A stretch of 64,000 nucleotides of DNA from Rhodoligotrophos defluvii (GTDB lineage Bacteria > Pseudomonadota > Alphaproteobacteria > Rhizobiales > Im1). The translations under genes and the position numbers were made by a program. The DNA lies in the NCBI RefSeq assembly GCF_005281615.1, contig NZ_SZZM01000005.1, positions 62,001-126,000 of the forward strand, read 5' to 3'. The number at the start of each line of letters is the position of its first letter. The stretch's first letter is position 1. The notes under the pieces are model-generated. The model was not told the DNA's origin. It did not search any database and worked only from the letters and a program-made list of their open reading frames with translations. This document shows, in pieces, positions 45,404 through 53,607 of the stretch.

Positions 45404-46567
45404 TCAGGCACCGAGCGGCCGCAGCAGGGCACGCGAGATGATATGGCGCTGGATCTCGCTGGTGCCTTCCCAGATGCGCTCGATACGCGCGTCGCGCCAC
45501 AGGCGTTCGAGGGGAAGCTCGCTCATGAGCCCCATGCCACCGTGAATCTGCAGCGCCTCGTCGGTGACGAAGGCCAGCATCTCGCTGGCGAACAGCTTGG
45601 CCATGGCGGCATCCTCGTCCGTCATGGCGCCCTGGTCGGCCTTCCAGGCGGCGTTCAGGGTCAGCATCTCCGCGGCTTTATAGCGTGTCGCCATGTCGGC
45701 CAGCTTGAAGGAGACGCCCTGAAACTTGCCGATCTGCTGGCCGAACTGCTTGCGCGTGGCCGCCCACTGCAGCGCGAGGTCAAGCGCCCGCTCGGCCCGG
45801 CCGAGACAGCCGGCCGCCACCTGCAACCGCGTCGGGCCCAGCCAGTCATTGGCGACTTCGAAGCCCTTGTGCACCTCGCCCAGCACCTGGGACGATGGCA
45901 CCCGGCAATTCTCGAAGCGTAGGATCGAATTCTTGTAGCCGCGATGGGACACGTTCTCATAGCCGGGCAGCACCTCGAAGCCCGGCGTGCCCTTGTCGAT
46001 GAGAAAGGCGGTGATGAGCTTCTTCGGCCCGCGCGGCGTTTCCTCCACACCAGATGCGGCGAACAGGATCACGAAATCGGCCACATCCGCATGGCTGATG
46101 AAATGCTTGGTGCCGTTGATGACCCAGTCATCACCGTCCTTGACCGCCGAGCATTTCATCGAGCGCACGTCGGAGCCGGCCTCGGGCTCGGTCATGGCCA
46201 GGCAGTCGCTGCGCTCGCCGCGGACCGTGGGATAGAGATAGCGCTCCCGCTGTTCCGGGGTGCAGGCCATGAGAATGTTGGAGGGGCGCGCCACGCAGGT
46301 CCAGTGCAGGGCGTAATTGGCGCGGCTCAGCTCTTTCTCGTAGAGCACCCAGGAGACGGTATCGAGCCCAGCGCCGCCTGCTTCCTCCGGCATGTTGGCG
46401 GCATAGAGGCCGGCGGCGATCGCCTTGGCCTTGATCTCCTCCACGAGATCGGGCCGGAGCTCGCCGGTGCGCTCGACCTCCGCCTCGTACGGAAACAGCT
46501 CCTGCTCGACGAAGGCGCGTGTGGTGCGGATGAGCATGTTCTGTTCGTCGGTGAGCGAGAAGTCCAT
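45404..46567 (-). CDS. Acyl-CoA dehydrogenase
   Basis: 387 residues starting MDFSLTDEQNMLIRTTRAF. Family blocks are AMTEPEAGSDVRSMK (FAD contact), GLDTVSWVLYEKELSRAN, GYKNSILRFENCRVP, and IHGGMGLMSELPLERLWRDARI, with the catalytic Glu in IWEGTSEIQRHI. It oxidises an acyl-CoA to the enoyl-CoA and passes electrons to ETF. Within a carnitine operon it could act on gamma-butyrobetainyl-CoA or reduce crotonobetainyl-CoA as CaiA does (inference). The ATG at 46567 has a GAGGAA ribosome site. Confidence 0.9.
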   Translation of the reverse strand: MDFSLTDEQNMLIRTTRAFVEQELFPYEAEVERTGELRPDLVEEIKAKAIAAGLYAANMPEEAGGAGLDTVSWVLYEKELSRANYALHWTCVARPSNILMACTPEQRERYLYPTVRGERSDCLAMTEPEAGSDVRSMKCSAVKDGDDWVINGTKHFISHADVADFVILFAASGVEETPRGPKKLITAFLIDKGTPGFEVLPGYENVSHRGYKNSILRFENCRVPSSQVLGEVHKGFEVANDWLGPTRLQVAAGCLGRAERALDLALQWAATRKQFGQQIGKFQGVSFKLADMATRYKAAEMLTLNAAWKADQGAMTDEDAAMAKLFASEMLAFVTDEALQIHGGMGLMSELPLERLWRDARIERIWEGTSEIQRHIISRALLRPLGA

Positions 46568-46611
46568 GTGACGTTTCCTCGAACTCGGCGCGCTTGTCTT
46601 GCGCAGCAACG

Positions 46612-47376
46612 TTAGCGAAAGGTCTCTGTGTGCCCGTCGACGGCGATCGCCTGGCCGGACACCATGGCGGCCTGGGGCGAGGCGAGGAACAAGACCATGT
46701 CAGCGATCTCCTCCGGGTCCACGAAGCGGCGGAGCGACGACTGCTTGGCATAATCGGTGCGGATCTCGTGCTCGCTCACCCCCGACACGCGAGCCTGGGC
46801 GGCGATGACCCGGTCCATGCGCTCGCCCTCGACCGAGCCGGGGCAGATGGCGTTGACGCGAATGCCGAACGGCCCCAGCTCGACCGCCAGCGACTTGGTG
46901 AAGCCGATGACCGCCCATTTGGCCGAGGCATAAGGCGTGCGGTAGCCATAGCCATAAAGGCCTGCGGTGGACGACATGTTGATGATGGCGCCGCGGCCCT
47001 GCTTCTTCATGGCCGGCACCGCCTGGCGCACGCACAGAAACTGGCTGTCGAGATTGACCGCCAGGCAATGGCGCCATTCCTCGATGCTCAGGTTCTCGAC
47101 CGCGGCGGTTGGCCCGGCGATCCCGGCATTGTTGACCAGCACGTCGAGGCCGCCCAGATCGTCCAGCGCATCGGCAAACCAGCGGTCGACATCGTCCTCA
47201 TCGGTGACGTCGCAATAGGCCGCCTCGATCTCCGGTGCCTCGGCCCGGAACTCCTCCAGCGCCTCGTCATCGATATCGCAGATGTGCACGCGCGCGCCAC
47301 TTGCGGCAAAGGCCAGCGCCACGGCCCGCCCGATACCACCGGCCGCTGCGGTGATCATCACCCGCTGCGCCGTCAT
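46612..47376 (-). CDS. Short-chain dehydrogenase/reductase
   Basis: 254 residues, classical SDR: the AAAGGIGRAVALAFA cofactor loop, CDIDDEALEE (Asp suggests NAD), NNAGIAGPT, NMSSTAGLYGYGY and the catalytic Tyr-x3-Lys in YASAKWAVIGF. The C-terminal SGQAIAVDGHTE is typical. It overlaps the end of the carnitine dehydrogenase fusion by ATGA, so the two are coupled. A 3-hydroxyacid or hydroxyacyl-CoA substrate is likely, but the exact one is unknown. Confidence 0.88.
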   Translation of the reverse strand: MTAQRVMITAAAGGIGRAVALAFAASGARVHICDIDDEALEEFRAEAPEIEAAYCDVTDEDDVDRWFADALDDLGGLDVLVNNAGIAGPTAAVENLSIEEWRHCLAVNLDSQFLCVRQAVPAMKKQGRGAIINMSSTAGLYGYGYRTPYASAKWAVIGFTKSLAVELGPFGIRVNAICPGSVEGERMDRVIAAQARVSGVSEHEIRTDYAKQSSLRRFVDPEEIADMVLFLASPQAAMVSGQAIAVDGHTETFR

Positions 47377-48875
47377 GAGACGGGCTCCGGCACGGCCATG
47401 GTGCGGCCCACCTGAGCCGGCTGCGGCATGGTTCTGTGCACGGCCCAGATGGCCTTGAGGGCCGCGAACACATCCTCGCGAATCGGGCAGGCGCGCTGGG
47501 CCTTCGTGTCCACATGCAGCAGCATCTGCTCGGTGGTCGCGAGAAGGTCGCCGCTCTGCCCATGGAACATCTGGTGGAAGATGTGCAGGCGCTTGGCATC
47601 GAGCCCGATGAGCTGGGTCGTGAAGCGCAGCGGCTCGCTCGCCGCCACTTCCTTCAGGTAGTTGATATGGGTCTCGACCGTGTAGAAGGAGAGGCCGGTG
47701 GCCCGATAGGCTTCGTCATCGCCGATGAAGCGGAACAGGGCGTCGGTCGCGTCGCCAAAGGCGGTGAGATAATAGCTCTCGCTCATATGGTTGTTGTAGT
47801 CGACCCATTGCGGCGAGACATAGCCCTGATAAAGCTCGAGCGGGGCGGCGATCCCATCGCCCGGCTGCCAGCGCTTCGTACCGCGGGACTGGTAGGCTGA
47901 GGCCTCTTCGCGGGCGAGCACTGTGCCGGCGCCGATTTTGTGCTGCTGCAGCACGCGCATGAGGTCGACCAGCACGTCGTTGCGCAAAGTCTCGAGCTCG
48001 CGCACCGAGCGGCCGGCGGCCTGTGCCTCGCAACCGGAAATCAGCCGCTCGGCGAGTTCGTCGCTCCATGGGGGGTATTTGAGGTCGGTCCAGGGCAGGT
48101 CGAGGGTCGGGTCGAACTGGGCCACGAAATGGCGCATGCCGCCTGGGCCGCCCGCCAGGTGGTAGGTGAGGAACGAGCCCATGAAGGCCCAGCGCAGCCC
48201 GGCGGAATAGACGATCGAGTCGTCGATTTGCGCGGTGGTGGCCACGCCCTTGTTGAGGATGTGCAGCGCCTCGCGCCAGAGGGCCTCCTGCAGGCGATCG
48301 CAGATATAGCCGTCAATTTCCTTCGAGAGGCGCAGCACATGCATGCCGATGCGCTCGTAATAGGCGGCGGCGCGATCCATGGCTTCAGGCGAGGTCTTGT
48401 CCCCCGGCACCAGCTCCACCAGGGGCAGGAGATAGACCGGGTTGAAGGGGTGGCCGATCACCACCCGTTCCGGGTGCCTGACGCAGGCGGATTGCAGACG
48501 GGAGGGCAGGAAGCCGGACGAGCTCGAGGCGATCACCACATCCGGCCGGGCAATGGCGTCGATCTTGGCGAACAGATCAATCTTGAGCTGCTCGCGCTCA
48601 GGTGCTGCTTCCTGGATGAAGTCCGCCGCGGCCGCGACCTCTTCCACTGAGCGGGTGAAGCGCAGCTGCCCACGCGGGCCCGGCGCCACGGGCATCAGCT
48701 TCAGCATGGAGGGCCAGGCGGTCTCGATCGCCTCGTTCAGGCGCTGCTCCGCGTCTGGCGCCGGGTCGGTGGCGATCACGTCGAAGCCGCGCACCAGCAG
48801 GCGGGCCGCCCAGCCGGCGCCGATCACGCCCGACCCGATGATGCCGACGGTGCGGATGGGGGTGGATTGGCTCAT
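47373..48875 (-). CDS. L-carnitine dehydrogenase fused to a thioesterase domain
   Basis: 500 residues. Residues ~1-320 are a 3-hydroxyacyl-CoA dehydrogenase fold: VGIIGSGVIGAGWAARLL, SSSSGFLPSRLQ, GHPFNPVYLLPLVELVPG, LSKEIDGYICDRLQEALWREAL. The C-terminal ~150 residues are a hot-dog thioesterase starting near LELYQGYVSPQWVDYNNHM. This two-domain form is known for L-carnitine dehydrogenase joined to betainyl-CoA thioesterase, separate genes (cdhA, cdhB) in Pseudomonas. It makes 3-dehydrocarnitine and later hydrolyses betainyl-CoA to glycine betaine. It lies 10 bp after the BKACE gene. Confidence 0.88.
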   Translation of the reverse strand: MSQSTPIRTVGIIGSGVIGAGWAARLLVRGFDVIATDPAPDAEQRLNEAIETAWPSMLKLMPVAPGPRGQLRFTRSVEEVAAAADFIQEAAPEREQLKIDLFAKIDAIARPDVVIASSSSGFLPSRLQSACVRHPERVVIGHPFNPVYLLPLVELVPGDKTSPEAMDRAAAYYERIGMHVLRLSKEIDGYICDRLQEALWREALHILNKGVATTAQIDDSIVYSAGLRWAFMGSFLTYHLAGGPGGMRHFVAQFDPTLDLPWTDLKYPPWSDELAERLISGCEAQAAGRSVRELETLRNDVLVDLMRVLQQHKIGAGTVLAREEASAYQSRGTKRWQPGDGIAAPLELYQGYVSPQWVDYNNHMSESYYLTAFGDATDALFRFIGDDEAYRATGLSFYTVETHINYLKEVAASEPLRFTTQLIGLDAKRLHIFHQMFHGQSGDLLATTEQMLLHVDTKAQRACPIREDVFAALKAIWAVHRTMPQPAQVGRTMAVPEPVS

Positions 48876-48885
48876 GGCTGAGGCC

Positions 48886-49782
48886 TCACGCCGCCGGCTG
48901 CTTGAGGCCGAGGATCGCACGCGCCTCCGCAGGGCTCGCCACGCTGGAGCCCAGGAGCTCGATGATCTTCACCGCCCGCTCGACCAGGCTGCCATTCGAG
49001 GCATAGACGCCGCGGTCGAGATAGAGATTGTCTTCCAGCCCCACGCGCACATGGCCACCGAGCACCACCATCTGGGCCACCATGGGCATCTGCCAGCGGC
49101 CGATGCCGAAGCCCGCCCAGACCGCGTTGGGCGGCAGCATCTGCGACTGGTAGACGGCGGTGGCGGCGCTGACCGGCGCACCCCAGGGAATGCCGAGGCA
49201 CAGCTGGAACAGGGGACGGTCGTCCATCAGCCCTTCCTCGCAGAGCTGCTTGGCGAACCACAGATTGCCGGAATCGAAGATCTCCATCTCGGCCTTGACG
49301 CCATAGGACTTGATCAGCCGCGCCTGCTCGCGCAGCTGGTTGGGCGTCTGCACCACCAGGGTGTTGCCGTCGCCAAAATTGAGGGAGCCGCAATCGAGCG
49401 TGCAGATTTCGGGTTTGAGCAGCTTCACATGGGCAAGCCGCTCCTCGGGTCCCACCACATCGGTGTCCGGCCCGAAATCCATGGGCCGATCACCTTCGCC
49501 GATGACGAGATCGCCGCCCATTCCCGCGGTGAGGTTGATGATCACGTCGGTCTTGGCGGCGCGGATGCGCTCGACCACCTCGGCATAGTAATCGACGTTG
49601 CGTGTGCCCTTGCCGGTCTTGGGATCGCGCACATGGCAATGCACCACGGCCGCGCCGGCATTGTGGGCCTCGAGCGCCGCATTGGCGATCTGCTCCGGCG
49701 TGACCGGAATGGCCGGATGCTTGCCCACCGTATCGCCCGCGCCGGTGACGGCGCAGGTGATGATCGTCTTCGGCGTTATCAT
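48886..49782 (-). CDS. 3-keto acid cleavage enzyme (BKACE, DUF849), likely dehydrocarnitine-cleaving
   Basis: 298 residues of the BKACE family. The zinc ligands H48 and H50 are in VVHCHVRDP, and a C-terminal Glu lies in [16 protein letters not shown]. These enzymes react a beta-keto acid with acetyl-CoA to give acetoacetate and a new acyl-CoA. Next to the carnitine dehydrogenase fusion and a CdhR-like regulator, 3-dehydrocarnitine is the natural substrate, giving betainyl-CoA (the CdhC role). The ATG at 49782 has AAGGGGAAG upstream. It is the first gene of the leftward operon. Confidence 0.9.
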   Translation of the reverse strand: MITPKTIITCAVTGAGDTVGKHPAIPVTPEQIANAALEAHNAGAAVVHCHVRDPKTGKGTRNVDYYAEVVERIRAAKTDVIINLTAGMGGDLVIGEGDRPMDFGPDTDVVGPEERLAHVKLLKPEICTLDCGSLNFGDGNTLVVQTPNQLREQARLIKSYGVKAEMEIFDSGNLWFAKQLCEEGLMDDRPLFQLCLGIPWGAPVSAATAVYQSQMLPPNAVWAGFGIGRWQMPMVAQMVVLGGHVRVGLEDNLYLDRGVYASNGSLVERAVKIIELLGSSVASPAEARAILGLKQPAA

Positions 49783-49860
49783 GTTTCTTCCCCTTGTTCC
49801 CGGTGCGTTTGCCTCGGCACCTGCCTTTGCCCGCAGCATAGCGGAAGGCCAACCCGTCAG

Positions 49861-49889
49861 TTGACGATTTTCGCCATCCACTTGATAAG
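49861..49889 (+). promoter_or_regulatory. Candidate sigma-70 promoter for the CdhR-like regulator
   Basis: TTGACG, a 17-base spacer and GATAAG lie 35 bases before the regulator's ATG. The -35 match is 5/6 and the -10 match is 4/6. The 141 bp divergent intergenic region would hold the control sites for both catabolic operons, though I see no convincing palindromic operator. Confidence 0.5.
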
Positions 49890-49923
49890 AGCCGCCAAGG
49901 TCCCTTTTCGGAGGCGGGGTAAG

Positions 49924-50895
49924 ATGGTCGAGGGAAGACGGGAGATCGCCTTCGTGCTGTTCCCGAAATTCTCCATGATCGCCCTGTTCGGCGCCCTGGA
50001 ACCGCTGAGGGTCGCCAATCGCTTCGCCGGGCCGGTATTCGCTTGGCGGTTCGTCTCGGCCGATGGGCAGCCGGTGGCCGCCTCGAACGAGATTCCGGTC
50101 ACCGTCACCCACAAGCTTTCCGAGATCGGCCGGCCGGATATCGCCATGTTCTGCGCGAGCTTCGAGCCGGAACACGTGATCTCGCGCAGCACGGTCGCCC
50201 AGGTGCGCCGGTTGGCGCGTCAAGGCATTCCGCTGGGCGGCATGGACACGGGACCGTTCCTGCTGGCGGAAGCGGGGGTGCTCGATGGATATCGCGCCAC
50301 CTGCCACTGGGAAAGCCTGCCCGGCTTTCGCGAGACCTATCCGGCCATCGATGTCACGCACACGCTCTATGAGATCGACCGGGACCGTATGACCTGCTCC
50401 GGGGGCGCGGCGGCCATCGACATGATGCTGGACTATATCGGCCGCATTCACGGGCCAAGGCTGGCGATCACCGTTGCCGACCAGCTCGTACATTTCCGCG
50501 CGCCGACCATGGCGCCGGAGGGGCGGCTGCCGGCCCGGGTGCGGTACCAGGTGAGCGATCCCCGCCTGCTGGCGGTGGTGGAGGCCATGGAGCGAAATAT
50601 CGAAGACCTGGTCCCGCTGGACGAGCTTGCAGCCGTGGCCGGCCTTTCGCTGCGGCAGCTGGAGCGGCTGTTCGCGGCGGAGCTCGGCATGCCGCCCAAT
50701 CGCTTCTACCGGCGGCTCAGGCTCGAACGGGCCGAAAACCTGTTGAGCTATTCGCGCATGGGCATCACCGACATCGCGCTGGCCTGCGGCTTCGCCGGCC
50801 TTGCCCAATTCTCGCGCGCCTTCCATGAAGAGTACGGCCATGCCCCGTCGGCGCATAGACGGGTTGCCTCGCGGGCGCGTTCGGTCCAATCATGA
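49924..50895 (+). CDS. cdhR: GlxA-family AraC regulator, CdhR-like
   Basis: 323 residues: an N-terminal DJ-1/PfpI (class I glutaminase-like) domain ([21 protein letters not shown]) with [18 protein letters not shown], where the usual nucleophile Cys is replaced by Asp, and a C-terminal AraC helix-turn-helix pair ending [21 protein letters not shown]. CdhR of Pseudomonas has this architecture and activates carnitine genes. GGAGG precedes the ATG at 49924. It is divergent from the BKACE gene and heads a plus-strand run of six genes. Naming it cdhR rests on the neighbourhood. Confidence 0.85.
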   Translation: MVEGRREIAFVLFPKFSMIALFGALEPLRVANRFAGPVFAWRFVSADGQPVAASNEIPVTVTHKLSEIGRPDIAMFCASFEPEHVISRSTVAQVRRLARQGIPLGGMDTGPFLLAEAGVLDGYRATCHWESLPGFRETYPAIDVTHTLYEIDRDRMTCSGGAAAIDMMLDYIGRIHGPRLAITVADQLVHFRAPTMAPEGRLPARVRYQVSDPRLLAVVEAMERNIEDLVPLDELAAVAGLSLRQLERLFAAELGMPPNRFYRRLRLERAENLLSYSRMGITDIALACGFAGLAQFSRAFHEEYGHAPSAHRRVASRARSVQS

Positions 50896-50916
50896 CGCAG
50901 CGAAGGGAGAGTTGGC

Positions 50917-51777
50917 ATGAAGATGACCGGTGAATATGCGCTCGCGGCCCCGCGCGAGACAGTCTGGCGCGCCTTGAACGACCCCGAGGTGCTGAAGGAC
51001 TGCATTCCCGGCTGCGAGAGCATCACCAAGCTCAGCGACACCGAGATGGAGGCGGCCGCCAAGATGAAGGTCGGGCCGGTGAGCGCCCGCTTCAAGGGCA
51101 AGGTGACGTTGAGCGATCTCGACCCGCCCAACAGCTATCGCATCAGCGGGGAAGGCTCCGGCGGCGCTGCCGGTTTCGCCAAGGGGGGTGCGCGCGTCAC
51201 GCTTACGGACGGCAATGGCGGGGGAACCGTGCTGAGCTACGACGTCGATGCCCAAGTCGGTGGCAAGCTCGCCCAGGTCGGCCAGCGGCTGGTGGACCAG
51301 ACCGCCAAGAAAATGGCCGACGAGTTCTTCTCCCGTTTCGCCGACAAGCTGGGCCGCGCTCCGGCCGAGGCTGCACCAGCCGAGGCTGCACCAGCCCAGA
51401 CGGTGCCGACGCCTGCGCCGGAAGCGGCGCTCGCGGCCGGATCGGTGCAGGCGACCACCCTGTCCACGGCGCCGCAGACCCCGACAGAACCCGGGCCGCC
51501 GCCTTCCGCGCCAACGCCGCTCGATTCGGGCCGGCCCATACCGGTGGAGCCGAGCCCCGCCGCATCCGCGCCGGCGGCATCGGCCGCACCGGCAGCCAAG
51601 CCCAGCGAAGCGCCTGCGGCAACCAAGGTTCCGCCCGCATCCGCCACGCCGGCGCCGCCGATCGGCGGCAACCGCGCCGACACAAAGCCCGGCCCAGCGC
51701 TCGGCGGAGCCTCCCGCTGGATCGCCATCATCCTGCTGATTCTGGCGGTGGTTCTGCTCGCGCAGTACATGTCGTGA
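50917..51777 (+). CDS. CoxG-like SRPBCC protein with proline/alanine linker and C-terminal membrane tail
   Basis: 286 residues. The first ~150 form a CoxG-type SRPBCC domain: MKMTGEYALAAPRETVWRALN, LKDCIPGCESI, PVSARFKGKVTLSDL and AKKMADEFFSRF. A ~115-residue linker rich in Ala and Pro follows, including a perfect tandem 15-base repeat at 51364-51393. The protein ends in one membrane helix (RWIAIILLILAVVLLAQYMS). CoxG anchors or supplies quinone to CO-dehydrogenase-type molybdenum enzymes, but none is encoded here. It lies 21 bp after the regulator, before an SDR. Confidence 0.83.
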   Translation: MKMTGEYALAAPRETVWRALNDPEVLKDCIPGCESITKLSDTEMEAAAKMKVGPVSARFKGKVTLSDLDPPNSYRISGEGSGGAAGFAKGGARVTLTDGNGGGTVLSYDVDAQVGGKLAQVGQRLVDQTAKKMADEFFSRFADKLGRAPAEAAPAEAAPAQTVPTPAPEAALAAGSVQATTLSTAPQTPTEPGPPPSAPTPLDSGRPIPVEPSPAASAPAASAAPAAKPSEAPAATKVPPASATPAPPIGGNRADTKPGPALGGASRWIAIILLILAVVLLAQYMS

Positions 51778-51828
51778 TTGGCTTGGCGGCTGCCGCGCAG
51801 CTGCCGATCTAGCATCAGCGAGGACCGA

Positions 51829-52602
51829 ATGCGGAGGTCGCAGGGTAAGGTTGCCTTGGTCACAGGCGCGACCGGTGGCATTGGCATGGCCGTCGTGCGC
51901 CGGCTCATGGACGACGGCGCCAAGGTGTTCTTGGTGGACCTCGACGAGCAGGCGCTGCGCGCCCAGTCGGAGGCGTTGGGCGATGAAACGGGCTGGGCGG
52001 TGGCGGACGTTTCCGACGAAGCAGGCATGGCGCGCGCAGTGGAGGCGGCTACGGCCCGGTTCGGGCGCATCGACATGGGGCTTCTCAATGCCGGGATCGA
52101 GGGCAAGATTGCACCGCTGGGCGAGCTTGCCGTCGCCGATTTCGACCGCGTGATGGCGGTGAACGTGCGCGGCGTGTTCCTGGGCTTGTCGCTGCTCATG
52201 CCGTTGATGCGCCGCCAAGGCGGCGGCGCCATCGTGATCACCTCGTCGGTGGCCGGCATTCGCGGAAGCGCCGGCCTTGCGGCCTATGTGGCCAGCAAGC
52301 ATGCGGCCGTGGGGCTGATGAAATCGGCGGCGCTGGAAGGGGCGCGCCATAATATCCGGGTGAACACCGTGAACCCGGCGCCGGTCGATACCCGCATGAT
52401 CCGCGCCCTCGAAGCGGGCATCCGGCCCGATGATCCCGACGCGATCCGCGCCAAACTGGTTGCCGGCATCCCCATGGGGCGCTATGGCAAACCGGAAGAG
52501 GTGGCGGAGATGATCGCTTTCCTCGCCAGCGACGCGGCCGGCTACTGCACGGGCGGCATTTACACGGTGGATGGGGGCTACACCACCGGAACGGGGCGCT
52601 GA
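51829..52602 (+). CDS. Short-chain dehydrogenase/reductase
   Basis: 257 residues, classical SDR: GKVALVTGATGGIGMAVV, FLVDLDEQALR (Asp for NAD preference), NAGIEGKIAPLGEL, ITSSVAGIRGSAGL, catalytic Tyr-x3-Lys in AAYVASKHAAVG and a C-terminal YCTGGIYTVDGGYT. The ATG at 51829 has GCGAGGA upstream. In the rightward operon it could oxidise a 3-hydroxy acid to the keto acid used by the downstream BKACE (inference). Confidence 0.88.
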   Translation: MRRSQGKVALVTGATGGIGMAVVRRLMDDGAKVFLVDLDEQALRAQSEALGDETGWAVADVSDEAGMARAVEAATARFGRIDMGLLNAGIEGKIAPLGELAVADFDRVMAVNVRGVFLGLSLLMPLMRRQGGGAIVITSSVAGIRGSAGLAAYVASKHAAVGLMKSAALEGARHNIRVNTVNPAPVDTRMIRALEAGIRPDDPDAIRAKLVAGIPMGRYGKPEEVAEMIAFLASDAAGYCTGGIYTVDGGYTTGTGR

Positions 52603-52647
52603 TCAGTCGTTTGGAACAGGCGGGGTCGGAACGATGGAGTGTTCGTC

Positions 52648-53583
52648 ATGAGACAGCCGGCAGGAATGATGAGCGGCGTCCTCGCGCCGGTGGTGACACC
52701 GTTTCGGGCCGATCTCGCACCGGATGCGGGGCGGCTCGTCGCCCATTGCCGCTGGCTGGTCGGGCAGGGCTGCGGGCTCGCCCTGTTCGGCACCAACAGC
52801 GAGGCCAATTCCCAGTCGGTCGACGAGCGCATGGGCCTGCTGGAGGCGGTGGTCGAGGCGGGCCTGCCGACCGCCATGATGATGCCGGGCACGGGCTGCG
52901 CGGCGCTGCCCGACACTGTGCGGCTGACGGCCCATGCGGTGGGGCTCGGCTGCGCCGGCGTGCTGATGCTGCCGCCCTTCTACTACAAGGGCGTGAGCGA
53001 TGACGGGCTGTTCGCCTATTTCTCGGAGGTGATCCAGCGGGTGGGGGACCGCCGGCTCAAGGTCTATCTCTACCATATACCGCCGGTCGCCCAGGTGGGC
53101 ATCAGCCTTTCGCTGATCGAGAGGCTGCTCCAGGCCTATCCCGGTACGGTCGTCGGCATCAAGGACAGTTCCGGCGACTGGTCCAACACCCAGGCGATGC
53201 TCGAGCAGTTCCCGCAATTCGATGTTTTCGTGGGCAGCGAAGCCTTCCTGCTCGCCAATATGCGGGCCGGCGGGGTCGGCTGCATCAGCGCCACCGCCAA
53301 TGTGAATCCGGCAGCGATCGTCCGCCTTTTCCAGAACTGGCAGGCAGCGGATGCGGATCAAGCGCAGGCCGCGCTTACGGAAACCCGGCAGGTTATCCAG
53401 TCCATGCCGATGATTCCCGCCCTCAAGGCCACGATCGCCCAGTTTGCGCATGACGATGCCTGGCTCACGGTGCGGCCGCCGCTGGTGGCGCTCTCGCCGG
53501 CGCAGCGGCAGAGCCTCAAAGAGCAGCTGGCGCAAGTGGGTTTTGCCATGCCGGGTCTCATGGCCGAGCCTGCCCAGGCCTGA
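52648..53583 (+). CDS. DapA-family aldolase / dihydrodipicolinate synthase-like protein
   Basis: 311 residues, a TIM barrel of the N-acetylneuraminate lyase/DapA superfamily: GVLAPVVTPFRADLAPD, LFGTNSEANSQSVDER, YLYHIPPVAQVGI with the conserved Tyr, and the Schiff-base Lys in GIKDSSGDWSN. True lysine-pathway DapA has a GTTGE loop; here it reads GTNSEANS, so a catabolic lyase or dehydratase for a sugar acid or hydroxy keto acid is more likely. The ATG at 52648 has GGAG eight bases upstream. Confidence 0.87.
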   Translation: MRQPAGMMSGVLAPVVTPFRADLAPDAGRLVAHCRWLVGQGCGLALFGTNSEANSQSVDERMGLLEAVVEAGLPTAMMMPGTGCAALPDTVRLTAHAVGLGCAGVLMLPPFYYKGVSDDGLFAYFSEVIQRVGDRRLKVYLYHIPPVAQVGISLSLIERLLQAYPGTVVGIKDSSGDWSNTQAMLEQFPQFDVFVGSEAFLLANMRAGGVGCISATANVNPAAIVRLFQNWQAADADQAQAALTETRQVIQSMPMIPALKATIAQFAHDDAWLTVRPPLVALSPAQRQSLKEQLAQVGFAMPGLMAEPAQA

Positions 53584-53607
53584 CGTCCTTCTCGTGGGAT
53601 AGCCGCG

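Noticed and set aside
48442-49923. A very long plus-strand open frame that runs into the CdhR-like regulator
   Set aside because: Its first ~490 codons are antisense to the fusion dehydrogenase and BKACE genes, which match families; the real gene starts at the ATG 49924 behind GGAGG.
49783-50889. A long minus-strand open frame upstream of and joined to the first BKACE
   Set aside because: It is antisense to the AraC regulator and shows no domain; the BKACE family start at 49782 has a good ribosome site.
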